This document shows positions 1 to 7,982 of a stretch of DNA of 53,471 nt, in pieces. The notes beneath the pieces were generated by a model. That model saw nothing but the letters and a program-made list of their open reading frames with translations. It made no database searches and had not been told where the DNA came from. How positions within the stretch are numbered: position 1 is the first letter of the stretch; each line of letters begins with the position of its first letter. Origin of the DNA: Pseudomonadota bacterium (GTDB lineage Bacteria > Pseudomonadota > Alphaproteobacteria > Sphingomonadales > Sphingomonadaceae); NCBI GenBank assembly GCA_963205265.1, contig CAUJJI010000041.1, forward strand, positions 1 to 53,471, given 5' to 3'. The position numbers and the translations under genes are program-made.

Positions 1-132
1 AGCGCCGGCCGTCCCGTGCGTGTGTTTCCTTCCCCGGCGCAAGCCCGCATTCGCCAGCGGGGGTGAAGCTGTGTCCAGCGTATAGATCCTACCCCGTAGG
101 GGGAGGAACCGGGCGCAGTCCGCATTGGCTGC

Positions 133-480
133 CTACGTCCCGTCGCCGCGCAGATGGCGGTCGACTTTCGCCGCCGGGCCGTACTTGTCGACGTTGTCGT
201 CGTGGTTCGGTTCGCCGCGGAAGGCGTCGAAGTCGATGACGCCGCTCGAGTCCATCTGCTGCATGTGGTCGACGAGGTCCTGGACGTCGTCGCTGGCCTC
301 GCCAGTCGAGACTTTCTCGCTGTCGCCGAGGCCGGGTGCAGTCGCATGAGACAGGGCGTCGTCGGCCACGCTCTGGGCCTGCTCGTCGGCGTCCTGGTCC
401 TGTTCGGAATTGCTGGTCTCGGGGGCGAGATCGTCGGCGCGGCGGGCGTCTTCATCGCGCCGGGTGGGTCTGTCGGTCAT
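133..480 (-). CDS. Small acidic hypothetical protein
   Basis: A 115-residue protein that I do not recognise by function. It is rich in Asp, Glu and Gln, has no signal peptide or membrane segment, and ends in a conserved-looking block (DDVQDLVDHMQ, then VIDFDAFRGEPNHDDNVDKYG broken by other residues). The frame continues upstream, but the ATG at 480 is preceded by an AGGAGA-type ribosome binding site and gives the low-complexity-free start MTDRP, so I chose it. It follows the 3-hydroxybutyryl-CoA dehydrogenase on the same strand by about 50 bases and could be co-transcribed. The composition suggests a soluble, partly disordered cytoplasmic protein. Confidence 0.7.
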   Translation of the reverse strand: MTDRPTRRDEDARRADDLAPETSNSEQDQDADEQAQSVADDALSHATAPGLGDSEKVSTGEASDDVQDLVDHMQQMDSSGVIDFDAFRGEPNHDDNVDKYGPAAKVDRHLRGDGT

Positions 481-529
481 CAAGCGTCTCCTTCGCCCGA
501 CCAACGGGTGGGCGAAGGGACGGTTCCGC

Positions 530-1450
530 TCAGCGCGTCGGGACGGGCGTTCCGCTGGTGTAGTCGTAGAAGCCGCGGCCGACCTTGCGGCCGATCCAGC
601 CCGCCTCGACATATTTCACCAGCAGCGGGGCCGGGCGATATTTCGAATCGCCGGTGGTCTCGTGCAGGACCTTGATGATCTCGAACAGGGTGTCGAGGCC
701 GACGAAGTCCGCCAGAGTCAGCGGGCCCATCGGATGGTTGAGGCCGATGCGGCAGCCCGCGTCGATATCCTCGATGCTGCCCATGCCCGCGCCGAGCACG
801 AAGATCGCCTCGTTCAGCATGGGCACCAGGATGCGGTTGACGATGAAGCCGGGCTCGTCGCCGGCGAGGACGACTGCTTTGCCCAGGCTGCGGGCGAACG
901 CGCTGGCGCGCTCGGTCGTTTCCTTGGAGGTCGGCAGGCCGGGGATCACTTCGATCAGGCCCATGACCGGCACCGGATTGAAGAAGTGCATGCCGATGAA
1001 GCGCGACGGATCGGGCAGGCGCGCGGCCATGCGGGTGATCGGGATCGAGCTGGTGTTGGAAGCCAGGATGGCGTCGGGATTGAGCACCTTGGCCGCATTC
1101 TCGAAGATGCGGTGCTTGATCTCTTCGCGCTCGGTCGCCGCCTCGACGATGATGTCGGCGCCGATCATCGGCGCATAGTCGGCGATGGGGGTGATGCGGG
1201 CGAGCAGCGCCTCGGCCTCGGCGGCCGGCAGCCTGTCCTTGCTCACCAGCCGCGCCAGCGCCTGGCCGATATTGGCCTTGCCCTTCTCCGCGATCTTGAT
1301 GTCGACGTCGGCGAGCATCACCGAATAGCCGAACTGTGCCGCGGTCTGGGCAATGCCCGAACCCATCTGTCCTGCGCCGATCACGCCGATCGTGGTCGTC
1401 TGAGCCACGCCTGAACCCATCTGTCCTGACTCCATGACTGCCGTTGTCAT
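530..1450 (-). CDS. hbd: 3-hydroxybutyryl-CoA dehydrogenase
   Basis: A 306-residue NAD(P)-dependent oxidoreductase converting 3-hydroxybutyryl-CoA to acetoacetyl-CoA, in short-chain fatty-acid or polyhydroxybutyrate metabolism. The Rossmann glycine motif GAGQMGSG sits at residues 25-32. HFFNPVPVM carries the catalytic His, and the C-terminal domain has the signatures NHPMGPLTLADFVG and GRGFYDY. Length is close to the family's 280-290 residues, with an N-terminal surplus. The ATG at 1450 has a GGAAG site just upstream. The surplus is odd: residues 8-17 repeat the nucleotide-binding motif, because 31 bp are duplicated at a 54-bp period (1344-1374 and 1398-1428). A GTG inside the duplicated copy is an alternative start that would remove most of the extension. 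Confidence 0.92.
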   Translation of the reverse strand: MTTAVMESGQMGSGVAQTTTIGVIGAGQMGSGIAQTAAQFGYSVMLADVDIKIAEKGKANIGQALARLVSKDRLPAAEAEALLARITPIADYAPMIGADIIVEAATEREEIKHRIFENAAKVLNPDAILASNTSSIPITRMAARLPDPSRFIGMHFFNPVPVMGLIEVIPGLPTSKETTERASAFARSLGKAVVLAGDEPGFIVNRILVPMLNEAIFVLGAGMGSIEDIDAGCRIGLNHPMGPLTLADFVGLDTLFEIIKVLHETTGDSKYRPAPLLVKYVEAGWIGRKVGRGFYDYTSGTPVPTR

Positions 1451-1521
1451 TCCGCTTCCATTCGCAATTGCAGCAAAGGGCGGTGCTCTAGCGGCACGGG
1501 CCCGCTTTGGCTAGCGTATGT

Positions 1522-2088
1522 TCACCGATTGCCGCCGGGGACCCACAGGACATCGCCGGATCCTGCCGCGTTGATCATGCGAGCCTGCACAAAGAGATAG
1601 TCCGACAGGCGGTTGACGTAGGCCAGCGCCGCCGGGTTGACCGGAGCCTCTGCGGCCAGCGCGGTCATCGCCCGCTCGGCGCGGCGCACGGCGGCGCGGG
1701 CGACATGGACGCGGGCCGCGCCTTCGCTGCCGCCCGGAAGGATGAAGCTGGCCAGCGGCGCCAGCCCTTCGTTCAGCCGGTCGATCGCCTGCTCGAGCCA
1801 TTCGGCCTGGGCCGGGACGATGCGCAGGACCATGGCGGAAGGCGTGAAGTCGTCCCCGGGCGTGGCGAGGTCGGCGCCGAGGTCGAAGAGGTCGTTCTGG
1901 ATCCGGTTGAGCGCCGCTGCGGCAGCGCCGTCGAGCGCGCAGGCGGCAAGGCCGATCAGGCTGTTCGCCTCGTCCACTGCGCCGATCGCTTCCATGCGCG
2001 GCGCATGCTTCGCCGTGCGCGAGCCGTCGACGAGACCGGTGGTGCCGTCGTCGCCCGTGCGGGTATAGATCTTGTTGAGCTTGACCAA
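1522..2088 (-). CDS. PduO-type cob(I)alamin adenosyltransferase
   Basis: A 188-residue enzyme that transfers adenosine from ATP to cob(I)alamin, giving coenzyme B12 for B12-dependent mutases. The N-terminus (KIYTRTGDDGTTGL) is the ATP-binding signature of the PduO/MMAB family, and the C-terminal part holds the family helix with RRAERAM and NRLSDYLFVQAR. The start is a TTG at 2088; no ATG lies near the conserved N-terminus. It begins 10 bases after the HIG1 gene and is followed by the 3-hydroxybutyryl-CoA dehydrogenase on the same strand, so these genes probably form one operon. Confidence 0.93.
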   Translation of the reverse strand: MVKLNKIYTRTGDDGTTGLVDGSRTAKHAPRMEAIGAVDEANSLIGLAACALDGAAAAALNRIQNDLFDLGADLATPGDDFTPSAMVLRIVPAQAEWLEQAIDRLNEGLAPLASFILPGGSEGAARVHVARAAVRRAERAMTALAAEAPVNPAALAYVNRLSDYLFVQARMINAAGSGDVLWVPGGNR

Positions 2089-2098
2089 AGGCCCGCGC

Positions 2099-2320
2099 TC
2101 AGCGGCTCAGGCCCAGCAGGATCATCACCACGAGGACCGCGGCGCCCTGATACTTGATGCGCGCCCACATCATCTTGTTCTGCTTGAGCTGCAACTGGGT
2201 GACCCCTTCGGTATCGAGGCCGTCGTCCATGGTCTGGCGGAAGGCATTGAGGCCGCGAAGCAGGCTGAACAGGGTCAGGCCCATGAGGATGATGAGCGCG
2301 GGGATGAGGATGTAGATCAT
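2099..2320 (-). CDS. HIG1-domain twin-transmembrane protein
   Basis: A 73-residue membrane protein with two hydrophobic segments, at about residues 2-22 and 57-71, joined by a polar loop containing LQLKQNKMMWAR. This matches the bacterial twin-transmembrane, hypoxia-induced HIG1-like family, whose mitochondrial relatives associate with respiratory complexes. The bacterial role is not established. The ATG at 2320 overlaps the end of the GluQRS gene by four bases, so the two are translationally coupled. The stop lies ten bases before the adenosyltransferase. Confidence 0.82.
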   Translation of the reverse strand: MIYILIPALIILMGLTLFSLLRGLNAFRQTMDDGLDTEGVTQLQLKQNKMMWARIKYQGAAVLVVMILLGLSR

Positions 2321-3174
2321 GGACACCCATCTAGGCGTTCCGCCAGCGAAATGCCAGCGGGGAAGCGATGTGCCCTCAAGGCCGTAGCGAGCGCGCGGCC
2401 GTCCTCGCCGGCGCGGCGGCGGTCGGCCAGGCCGAAACCCGCCAGCGCCGAACCGCGCCGCTTGGCGAGCTTCCGGCCGTCGCTTTCGACCAGCAGGCCA
2501 TGGTGGTGCCAGGCGGGCACCGGCAGGCCGAGCAGGGCCTGCAGCAGGCGGTGGACATGAGTCGCGGCGAACAGGTCCGCGCCGCGAGTCACCAGGGTGA
2601 TGCCGTCGGCCGCATCGTCGAGCGTGGCGGCGAGGTGGTAGCTGGCCGGGGCCTCCTTGCGCAGCAGCACGACGTCGCCGAAGATCCCGGGCGTCGCCGC
2701 CTGCACGCCCGCCAGCGCGTCGGTCCATGCCAGCGGGCCGGCCAGCGCCGCCGCTTTCGCCACGTCGAGGCGCCAGGCGGCGCCCTCCGGGTCGACCGCG
2801 CGGTCGCGGCACGTGCCCGGATAGACCGGGCCGTCGGGCCCCATCGCGGTCGCCGCCGCGGCGATCTCGGCGCGGGTGCAGCGGCAGGGGTAGAGCAGGC
2901 CCATGGCCTTCAGCCGCTCGCCCGCCGCGGCATAGGCGGCCAGCCGCTGCGACTGAACCACCACCGCGCCATCCCATTCCAGCCCCAGCCAGGCGAGGTC
3001 GGCGCGGAACTCCCCGGCCAGCTCCGGCCGGCTGCGGGTGCCGTCGATATCCTCGATCCGCAGCAGGAAGGCGCCGCCCCCGGCCCGCGCCAGGTCGTGC
3101 GCGACGACGGCGGAATAGGCATGGCCGAGATGCAGCGAGCCGTTGGGGCTGGGGGCGAAGCGGGTGCGGATCAT
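2317..3174 (-). CDS. gluQ: Glutamyl-Q tRNA(Asp) synthetase
   Basis: A 285-residue class I synthetase-like enzyme. GluQRS activates glutamate and attaches it to the queuosine base at the wobble position of tRNA(Asp). It resembles the catalytic half of glutamyl-tRNA synthetase without the anticodon-binding domain, and the short length fits. The HLGH class I motif is at residues 15-18, the ATP-loop signature is KLAKR, and a CxC followed by YPGTC matches the zinc-binding insertion of the family. It leads the minus-strand block containing the HIG1 and cobalamin genes. Upstream is a palindromic repeat element. Confidence 0.93.
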   Translation of the reverse strand: MIRTRFAPSPNGSLHLGHAYSAVVAHDLARAGGGAFLLRIEDIDGTRSRPELAGEFRADLAWLGLEWDGAVVVQSQRLAAYAAAGERLKAMGLLYPCRCTRAEIAAAATAMGPDGPVYPGTCRDRAVDPEGAAWRLDVAKAAALAGPLAWTDALAGVQAATPGIFGDVVLLRKEAPASYHLAATLDDAADGITLVTRGADLFAATHVHRLLQALLGLPVPAWHHHGLLVESDGRKLAKRRGSALAGFGLADRRRAGEDGRALATALRAHRFPAGISLAERLDGCP

Positions 3175-3198
3175 TTGGCGCGGTTAGCATATTTTTCC

Positions 3199-3439
3199 GG
3201 GTCACGCGGAGACGCGGAGGCGCGGAGGTTTTTTGGTTTGTTCGCGCGGAGAGCGCAGAGGGCGCAGAGAGGTCGAGTCCTGCCGCGCCGCAGGCTTTCT
3301 CACTTCGCTCGCACTTGGCGGCAACGTCAGTAGGGAAGGCGGCTTCGCCGCGGGCGTTACCTCTCAGCGCCCTCTGCGCTCTCTGCGCGAACCCAGACCC
3401 CCCAAACCCCCTCCGCGCCTCCGCGTCTCCGCGTGACCC
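3199..3439. repeat. Long imperfect inverted repeat (MITE/REP-like)
   Basis: The left arm (3199-3272) and right arm (about 3360-3439) are near-complementary over some 75 bases. Both begin with the motif GTCACGCGGAGACGCGGAGG when read inward from their own ends. About 85 bases lie between the arms. The unit fills most of the 379-base gap between gluQ and the HNH gene and contains no plausible gene. Elements built on alternating GCGGAG and GCGCAGAG motifs are familiar from sphingomonad intergenic DNA. I infer a non-autonomous mobile or REP-type element. No target duplication is obvious. Confidence 0.8.
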
Positions 3440-3553
3440 CCTCCCACCTGTGGATTTCGCCGCAACGCAACACTTGACGCCAAAACGCCCGGCATGCTGA
3501 AACTCTCCCATGGCGTGCCATGAAACCGTAACAGCGTCCTGCGACAGGAGACC

Positions 3554-4162
3554 ATGCTCAAGGCGGAGCTGATCGAGCGCGCGGCCCGGTTCCGCAGCGC
3601 CGGGGAGGATCCCTCCCGCCATCTGTCCGACTGCCCTGCTCTTGTGCTCAATGCCGACTACACGCCGCTTTCCTATTATCCGCTTAGCCTCTGGCCGTGG
3701 CAGACGGCGGTCAAGGCGGTGTTCCTCGAGCGGGTGGACATCGTCGCCAGCTACGACCGCGTGGTCCATTCGCCGAGCTGGTCGATGCAGGTGCCCTCGG
3801 TCATCGCCTTGCGCCAGTTCGTCAGGCCCAGCGAATTTCCCGCCTTCACCCGCTTCAACGTCTTCCTGCGCGACCGCTTCGCCTGCCAGTACTGCGGCAG
3901 CCCGCACCACCTGACTTTCGACCATGTCATCCCGCGCCGGCTCGGCGGAAAGACCAGCTGGGAGAACGTCGCAACCGCCTGCGCGCCCTGCAACATGAAG
4001 AAGGGCGGCCGCACGCCGCAGCAGGCGCGCATGCCGCTGCTGATCAAGCCGATCCGGCCGACCAGCTGGCACCTGCAGGAACGCGGCCGCGCCTTCCCGC
4101 CAAACTACCTGCACGAGACCTGGCGCGACTGGCTTTACTGGGACGTCGAGCTGGAAGCCTGA
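3554..4162 (+). CDS. HNH endonuclease family protein
   Basis: A 202-residue protein with a complete HNH nuclease fold in its C-terminal half. It has zinc cysteines at C111/C114 and C143/C146, the DH pair at 123-124, and Asn138 in WENVATACAPCN. This chromosomal family is widespread in bacteria; its cellular role is uncertain and there is no nearby restriction or phage gene. The start ATG has an AGGAGA site seven bases upstream. A TTGACG hexamer at about 3474 could be a -35 element, but no good -10 follows. It reads toward the PQQ dehydrogenase with a 102-base gap. Confidence 0.9.
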   Translation: MLKAELIERAARFRSAGEDPSRHLSDCPALVLNADYTPLSYYPLSLWPWQTAVKAVFLERVDIVASYDRVVHSPSWSMQVPSVIALRQFVRPSEFPAFTRFNVFLRDRFACQYCGSPHHLTFDHVIPRRLGGKTSWENVATACAPCNMKKGGRTPQQARMPLLIKPIRPTSWHLQERGRAFPPNYLHETWRDWLYWDVELEA

Positions 4163-4264
4163 CCGCGCTGCGGCCGCGGCGGCGCCCGGCGCACGAATCA
4201 CCCTTGATCGATCGGGCTTTCGCCTGCACCCAGCGCCTGGGAGTGCGCCACTGCAGGAGGGGAT

Positions 4265-6613
4265 GTGAGCGGCAACGGGGGAACCGTCCGGAAGGATACC
4301 GGGCGCGGCTGGGGCGCCATGCTGGTCGGCGTCCTGCTGGGGCTGATCGGACTGTGGCTTGCCGGAGGAGGCGCCTGGCTGCTGCGGCTGGGCGGGTCGC
4401 CCTACTACCTCGCGGCCGGCCTCGGCTGCCTGGTTTCCGCCTGGCTCTACCTGACCCGGCGCGGCGGGGCCGGCGCCGTCGCCTACCTGCTGGTCTTCGC
4501 GGCGACCTGCCTCTGGGCGATCGCCGAAGTCGGCATCGATGTCTGGCTGCTGCTGCCGCGGATCGCCGGCCCGGCGGTCTTCGCTGCCGTGGTGGTCGTC
4601 GAGCGGCTGTTCCGGCGCGAGCGCCGCGGCCTCGCCTGGGCCGCCGCCGGCGCCGTCCTCGTCGCCGTCGGCCTCTTCGCCGCCGCGATCACCCATCTCC
4701 CCGAGACCTCGGGAGGCACGCGGCCGGGCCCGGTCGCAGCGGCAGCGGCGGACGACTGGATCGCCTTCGGCCGCACCGAGGGCGGCGCGCGCTTCGCCCC
4801 GGCCGCGCAGATCACCCCGGCCAATGTCGGCGCGCTGCAGCTGGCCTGGACTCTGCGCACCGGCGACGGGCCGGCCGCCGATCCGGCGCAGCAGAAGTCG
4901 GCCCATGTCTTCGAGGCGACGCCGCTCAAGGTCGGCAACCTGCTCTACCTCTGCACGCCGCACAACCTGGTGATCGCCGCCGACGTCGACACCGGCAAGG
5001 AAGCCTGGCGCTTCGATCCCAAGCTCGACACCGCCGGCGTCGCCCTGCTCGCCTGCCGCGGCGTCTCCTATTTCGCGCAGCCCGGCGCCGAGGGTGCCTG
5101 CGCCAGGCGGATCATCTACGGCACGCTCGACGCGCGGCTGATCGCGCTCGATGCGCTGTCCGGCCGGCCTTGCCCCGGCTTCGGCAAGGGCGGCGAGGTG
5201 TCGCTCAAGGAAGGCATGGGCATCACGCCCGACGGCTACTACTCGGTGACCTCGCCGCCCGCCGTCGCCAACGGCGTCGCCGTGGTCGGCGGCTGGATCT
5301 TCGACGGCAAGGAGACCAAGGAGCCTTCGGGCGTCATCCGCGGCTTCGATGCGGTCACCGGCGCGCGGCTGTGGTCGTGGGACGCCGGTGCGCTGGACGA
5401 GAACCACACGCCCGGCGAAGGCCAGCAGTTCACGCGCGGCTCGGCCAACAGCTGGACGGTGATGAGCGCCGATCCCGCGCTGGGCCTCGTCTACCTGCCG
5501 ATGGGCAATGCCACCCCCGACTATGTCGGCATGCATCGCACTGCACTCGACGACCGCTATTCCAGCGCGGTCGTCGCGCTCGACATCCGCACCGGCAAGC
5601 GGCGCTGGCACTTCCAGACCGTGCATCACGACATCTGGGACTACGACCTCGGCTCGCAGCCGGTGGTGTTCGACTTGCCGATGCCCGACGGGACGACCGT
5701 GCCCGCGCTCGCCCAGCCGACCAAGCAGGGCGACATCTACATCCTCGACCGCCGCACCGGCGTGCCGCTGACCGAGGTGGTCGAGCGCAAGGTGCCGCGC
5801 GGCGACATCCCGACCGAGCGCTATGCGCCGACCCAGCCGATCTCGGTCGGCTTCCCCTCGCCGCTGTCGCCCGAGCGGCTGAGCGAGAAGGACATGTGGG
5901 GCGCGACCCCGCTCGACCAGCTGTGGTGCCGCATCCGCTTCCGCTCGCTGCGCTATAGCGGCCGCTACACGCCGCCCTCGACGCAGGGGACGCTGCAGTA
6001 CCCGAGCAATTTCGGCGTGATGGACTGGGGCAGCGTCACCATCGGCGACAACGGCCGGACGATGTTCGTCAATTCCTCGCACCTGCCGATGTCGATCCAG
6101 CTGGTGCCGCACGATGCCATGGCGAAACAGGGCGAGCTTGCCCACCGCTCGTTCTCGCCGCAGCTGGGCACGCCCTATGCCGCGAGCCCGGTGCCCCTGC
6201 TTTCGCCGCTCGGCATACCGTGCAACGCGCCGCCCTGGGGCAAGCTGACGGCGATCGATCTCGCGACGCGGACGATCAGGTGGCAGCGGCCCTTTGGCAC
6301 CAGCCGCGACAAGGCGCCGTTACGCATCGCCGTGCCGGGCGCGCCCAACATCGCCGGCTCGGTGGCCACCGGCGGCGGCCTGTTGTTCATCGGCGCCGCG
6401 GTCGACGACTACCTGCGCGCCTACGACACCGGCACCGGTGCAGAGCTCTGGCGCGTGCGCCTGCCGGCGGGCGGCCAGGCGGCGCCGATCAGCTACGTTT
6501 CGGAACGGACCGGGCGGCAATATGTCGTGATCGCCGCCGGCGGGCACCAGCTGCTGGGCACCACGCTCGGCGACTACGTCGTCGCCTATGCGCTGCCGCA
6601 GGTGAAGCGCTGA
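4265..6613 (+). CDS. gcd: Membrane-bound PQQ-dependent dehydrogenase (glucose/quinate/shikimate type)
   Basis: A 782-residue quinoprotein of the membrane glucose dehydrogenase family. About 155 N-terminal residues form some five membrane helices that anchor it and bind ubiquinone. The rest is a periplasmic eight-bladed propeller carrying PQQ and oxidising an aldose or cyclic polyol. Family signatures include ENHTPGEGQQFTRGS, HHDIWDYDLGSQP and PTKQGDIYILDRRTG, the last with the conserved lysine. The start is a GTG directly after AGGAGGGGAT. Glucose and quinate/shikimate enzymes cannot be separated by eye, so the gene symbol is provisional. No PQQ biosynthesis genes are in the window. Confidence 0.88.
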   Translation: MSGNGGTVRKDTGRGWGAMLVGVLLGLIGLWLAGGGAWLLRLGGSPYYLAAGLGCLVSAWLYLTRRGGAGAVAYLLVFAATCLWAIAEVGIDVWLLLPRIAGPAVFAAVVVVERLFRRERRGLAWAAAGAVLVAVGLFAAAITHLPETSGGTRPGPVAAAAADDWIAFGRTEGGARFAPAAQITPANVGALQLAWTLRTGDGPAADPAQQKSAHVFEATPLKVGNLLYLCTPHNLVIAADVDTGKEAWRFDPKLDTAGVALLACRGVSYFAQPGAEGACARRIIYGTLDARLIALDALSGRPCPGFGKGGEVSLKEGMGITPDGYYSVTSPPAVANGVAVVGGWIFDGKETKEPSGVIRGFDAVTGARLWSWDAGALDENHTPGEGQQFTRGSANSWTVMSADPALGLVYLPMGNATPDYVGMHRTALDDRYSSAVVALDIRTGKRRWHFQTVHHDIWDYDLGSQPVVFDLPMPDGTTVPALAQPTKQGDIYILDRRTGVPLTEVVERKVPRGDIPTERYAPTQPISVGFPSPLSPERLSEKDMWGATPLDQLWCRIRFRSLRYSGRYTPPSTQGTLQYPSNFGVMDWGSVTIGDNGRTMFVNSSHLPMSIQLVPHDAMAKQGELAHRSFSPQLGTPYAASPVPLLSPLGIPCNAPPWGKLTAIDLATRTIRWQRPFGTSRDKAPLRIAVPGAPNIAGSVATGGGLLFIGAAVDDYLRAYDTGTGAELWRVRLPAGGQAAPISYVSERTGRQYVVIAAGGHQLLGTTLGDYVVAYALPQVKR

Positions 6614-6626
6614 CGAGGCCCCGCCC

Positions 6627-6743
6627 GATCCTCCCCTGAAAGGGGAGGCGGCAGCGGCATGGCCGCTGACGGAGGGCCGTCCGCGAGAGGCCGACACCCC
6701 TCCACTGCCATCGGCGGTCCCCCTCCCCCCTGGGGGGAGGATC
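6627..6743. repeat. Palindromic intergenic element, second family
   Basis: The outer arms GATCCTCCCCTGAAAGGGG and its imperfect complement (about 6722-6743) each form a small hairpin of their own and pair with each other. Inner blocks around 6649-6675 and 6700-6722 are also complementary. It sits between the convergent PQQ dehydrogenase and lipoprotein genes and may act as a transcription barrier. Similar cctcccc-hairpin elements are common in sphingomonad genomes. Confidence 0.7.
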
Positions 6744-6749
6744 CCGGAC

Positions 6750-7160
6750 TCAGGGGCAGCGGACCAGGGTGCGCGGCTTGTCGTCGCCGTTCTGCGATTC
6801 CATGGTGTCCTTGTCGACCACCGTCAGCTTGATCTTCTGCGGGTTGCCGATCATCTCCAGCTCGCCGTCCTTGAGGTCCCACTTCTCGAAGGGACCGACC
6901 ATGCTGCCGTCGGCCTTGAAATCGATGGCGAGGTCGCACTCGTTCTTCTCGGCCCACTTGCCGACGAGGAAGGCTTTCGAGGGTGCCTGGCCGGCGGTGA
7001 AATCGGCAGGCGCACCGGCTTCGGCGGGAACGGCAGCCGCTTCGCTGGCCGCCGCGGTCGCGGCTTCGGACGCGCCGGCCGCAGGTTCGGCCGACTCGGT
7101 CTTCTTGCAGGCGGTCAGCGCCAGGGCCGCGCCGGCGGCGATGATGATTGCATGTCTCAT
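6750..7160 (-). CDS. Putative lipoprotein
   Basis: A 136-residue exported protein. A short signal sequence ends in the lipobox LTAC, so Cys18 would be lipidated. An Ala/Glu-rich linker (about 20-50) follows, then a compact domain (FLVGKWAEKNECD, IDFKADGSMVGPF, TRTLVRCP-like end) resembling small lipocalin-like 'scale of response' domains found in sphingomonads. The ATG at 7160 was chosen because it gives the signal peptide directly and has GGGGGAA upstream. Function is unknown. Confidence 0.82.
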   Translation of the reverse strand: MRHAIIIAAGAALALTACKKTESAEPAAGASEAATAAASEAAAVPAEAGAPADFTAGQAPSKAFLVGKWAEKNECDLAIDFKADGSMVGPFEKWDLKDGELEMIGNPQKIKLTVVDKDTMESQNGDDKPRTLVRCP

Positions 7161-7288
7161 GATGACTTCCCCCTTCTGTTGATCCCGCCCCAGGCTAGCG
7201 CATTCGCCGCGGTCCGCCAGTCGAATTGTCGCGGGAGCCAGGCCGGCGCTCGCTCGTTCCACCCGCATCGCAGAGTGCGAGGAAAAGC

Positions 7289-7978
7289 ATGGCCCCTGGC
7301 CTGTCGTCCGGGCGGATACGGATCGGCGCAGCGCTTGCCGCCGCGGGGATCGAGTTCGGTCTCGCGGCGCTGCTGGTGGCCGGCCTGGCGGTGAGCCTGT
7401 CCGCGCCGCGCGGTGGGGGGACGACGCTGGTCACCTTCACGCCTGCCGAGCGGCCGCCTCCGCCTCCGCCTCCGCAGCCGCCCCGGCCCGAGCGCGATCC
7501 CGGCAGGTCCGCCCCGCGCGCTTCGCGCGCCGAGGCGCTGCCGCGCGAAGCGCCGTCCCCGCCGATCGTGCTCGCAGCCCCCAGCCCGGCGGCCAGCTCC
7601 GCCGCTGCCGGGGTCGAGAGCGACGGCGGCGATCCACAGGGCGCAGGCGAAGGGACCGGCAGGGGCGGCAGCGGTGCGGGGCCGGGCGAAGGGGTCGGCG
7701 CGCCGGTGCGCATCGCCGGGGCGCTGAGCGACAGCGACTACCCCCGCGCCTCGGCAGCGTCCGGCACTGTCGCCATCGCCTTCCGCGTCCGCAGCGACGG
7801 GCGCGTCGATCTCTGCCGCGTCGTCGCTTCCAGCGGGGCGCCGCTGCTCGACCGGCTGACCTGCCGCCTGGTCGAGCGCCGCTTCCGCTACCGCCCGGCG
7901 CTGGACGCCGATGGCCGGCCGGTCGAGACGATGCTGCGCACCAGCTTCACCTGGGGCATGCGGGCGCGGGGTCGCTAG
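7289..7978 (+). CDS. TonB-family energy transducer-like protein
   Basis: A 229-residue inner-membrane protein with the TonB layout: a single N-terminal membrane helix (about 12-38), a Pro-rich stretch (PPPPPPPQPPRP) crossing the periplasm, a Gly/Ala-rich linker, and a C-terminal TonB-like domain (FRVRSDGRVDLCRVV, RRFRYRPALDADGRPV). TonB proteins pass proton-motive energy from ExbBD to outer-membrane receptors. No exbB/exbD are adjacent, so it may be an auxiliary TonB. The ATG at 7289 follows a GAGGAA site. Two Cys in the C-terminal domain could form a disulfide. Confidence 0.75.
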   Translation: MAPGLSSGRIRIGAALAAAGIEFGLAALLVAGLAVSLSAPRGGGTTLVTFTPAERPPPPPPPQPPRPERDPGRSAPRASRAEALPREAPSPPIVLAAPSPAASSAAAGVESDGGDPQGAGEGTGRGGSGAGPGEGVGAPVRIAGALSDSDYPRASAASGTVAIAFRVRSDGRVDLCRVVASSGAPLLDRLTCRLVERRFRYRPALDADGRPVETMLRTSFTWGMRARGR

Positions 7979-7982
7979 CCGC

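Noticed and set aside
2099..6145. A very long minus-strand open frame covering the HNH and PQQ dehydrogenase genes
   Set aside because: Its translation is Arg/Gly/Ala/Asp-rich shadow sequence opposite well-defined plus-strand genes. Only its last 73 codons (the HIG1 protein) look real.
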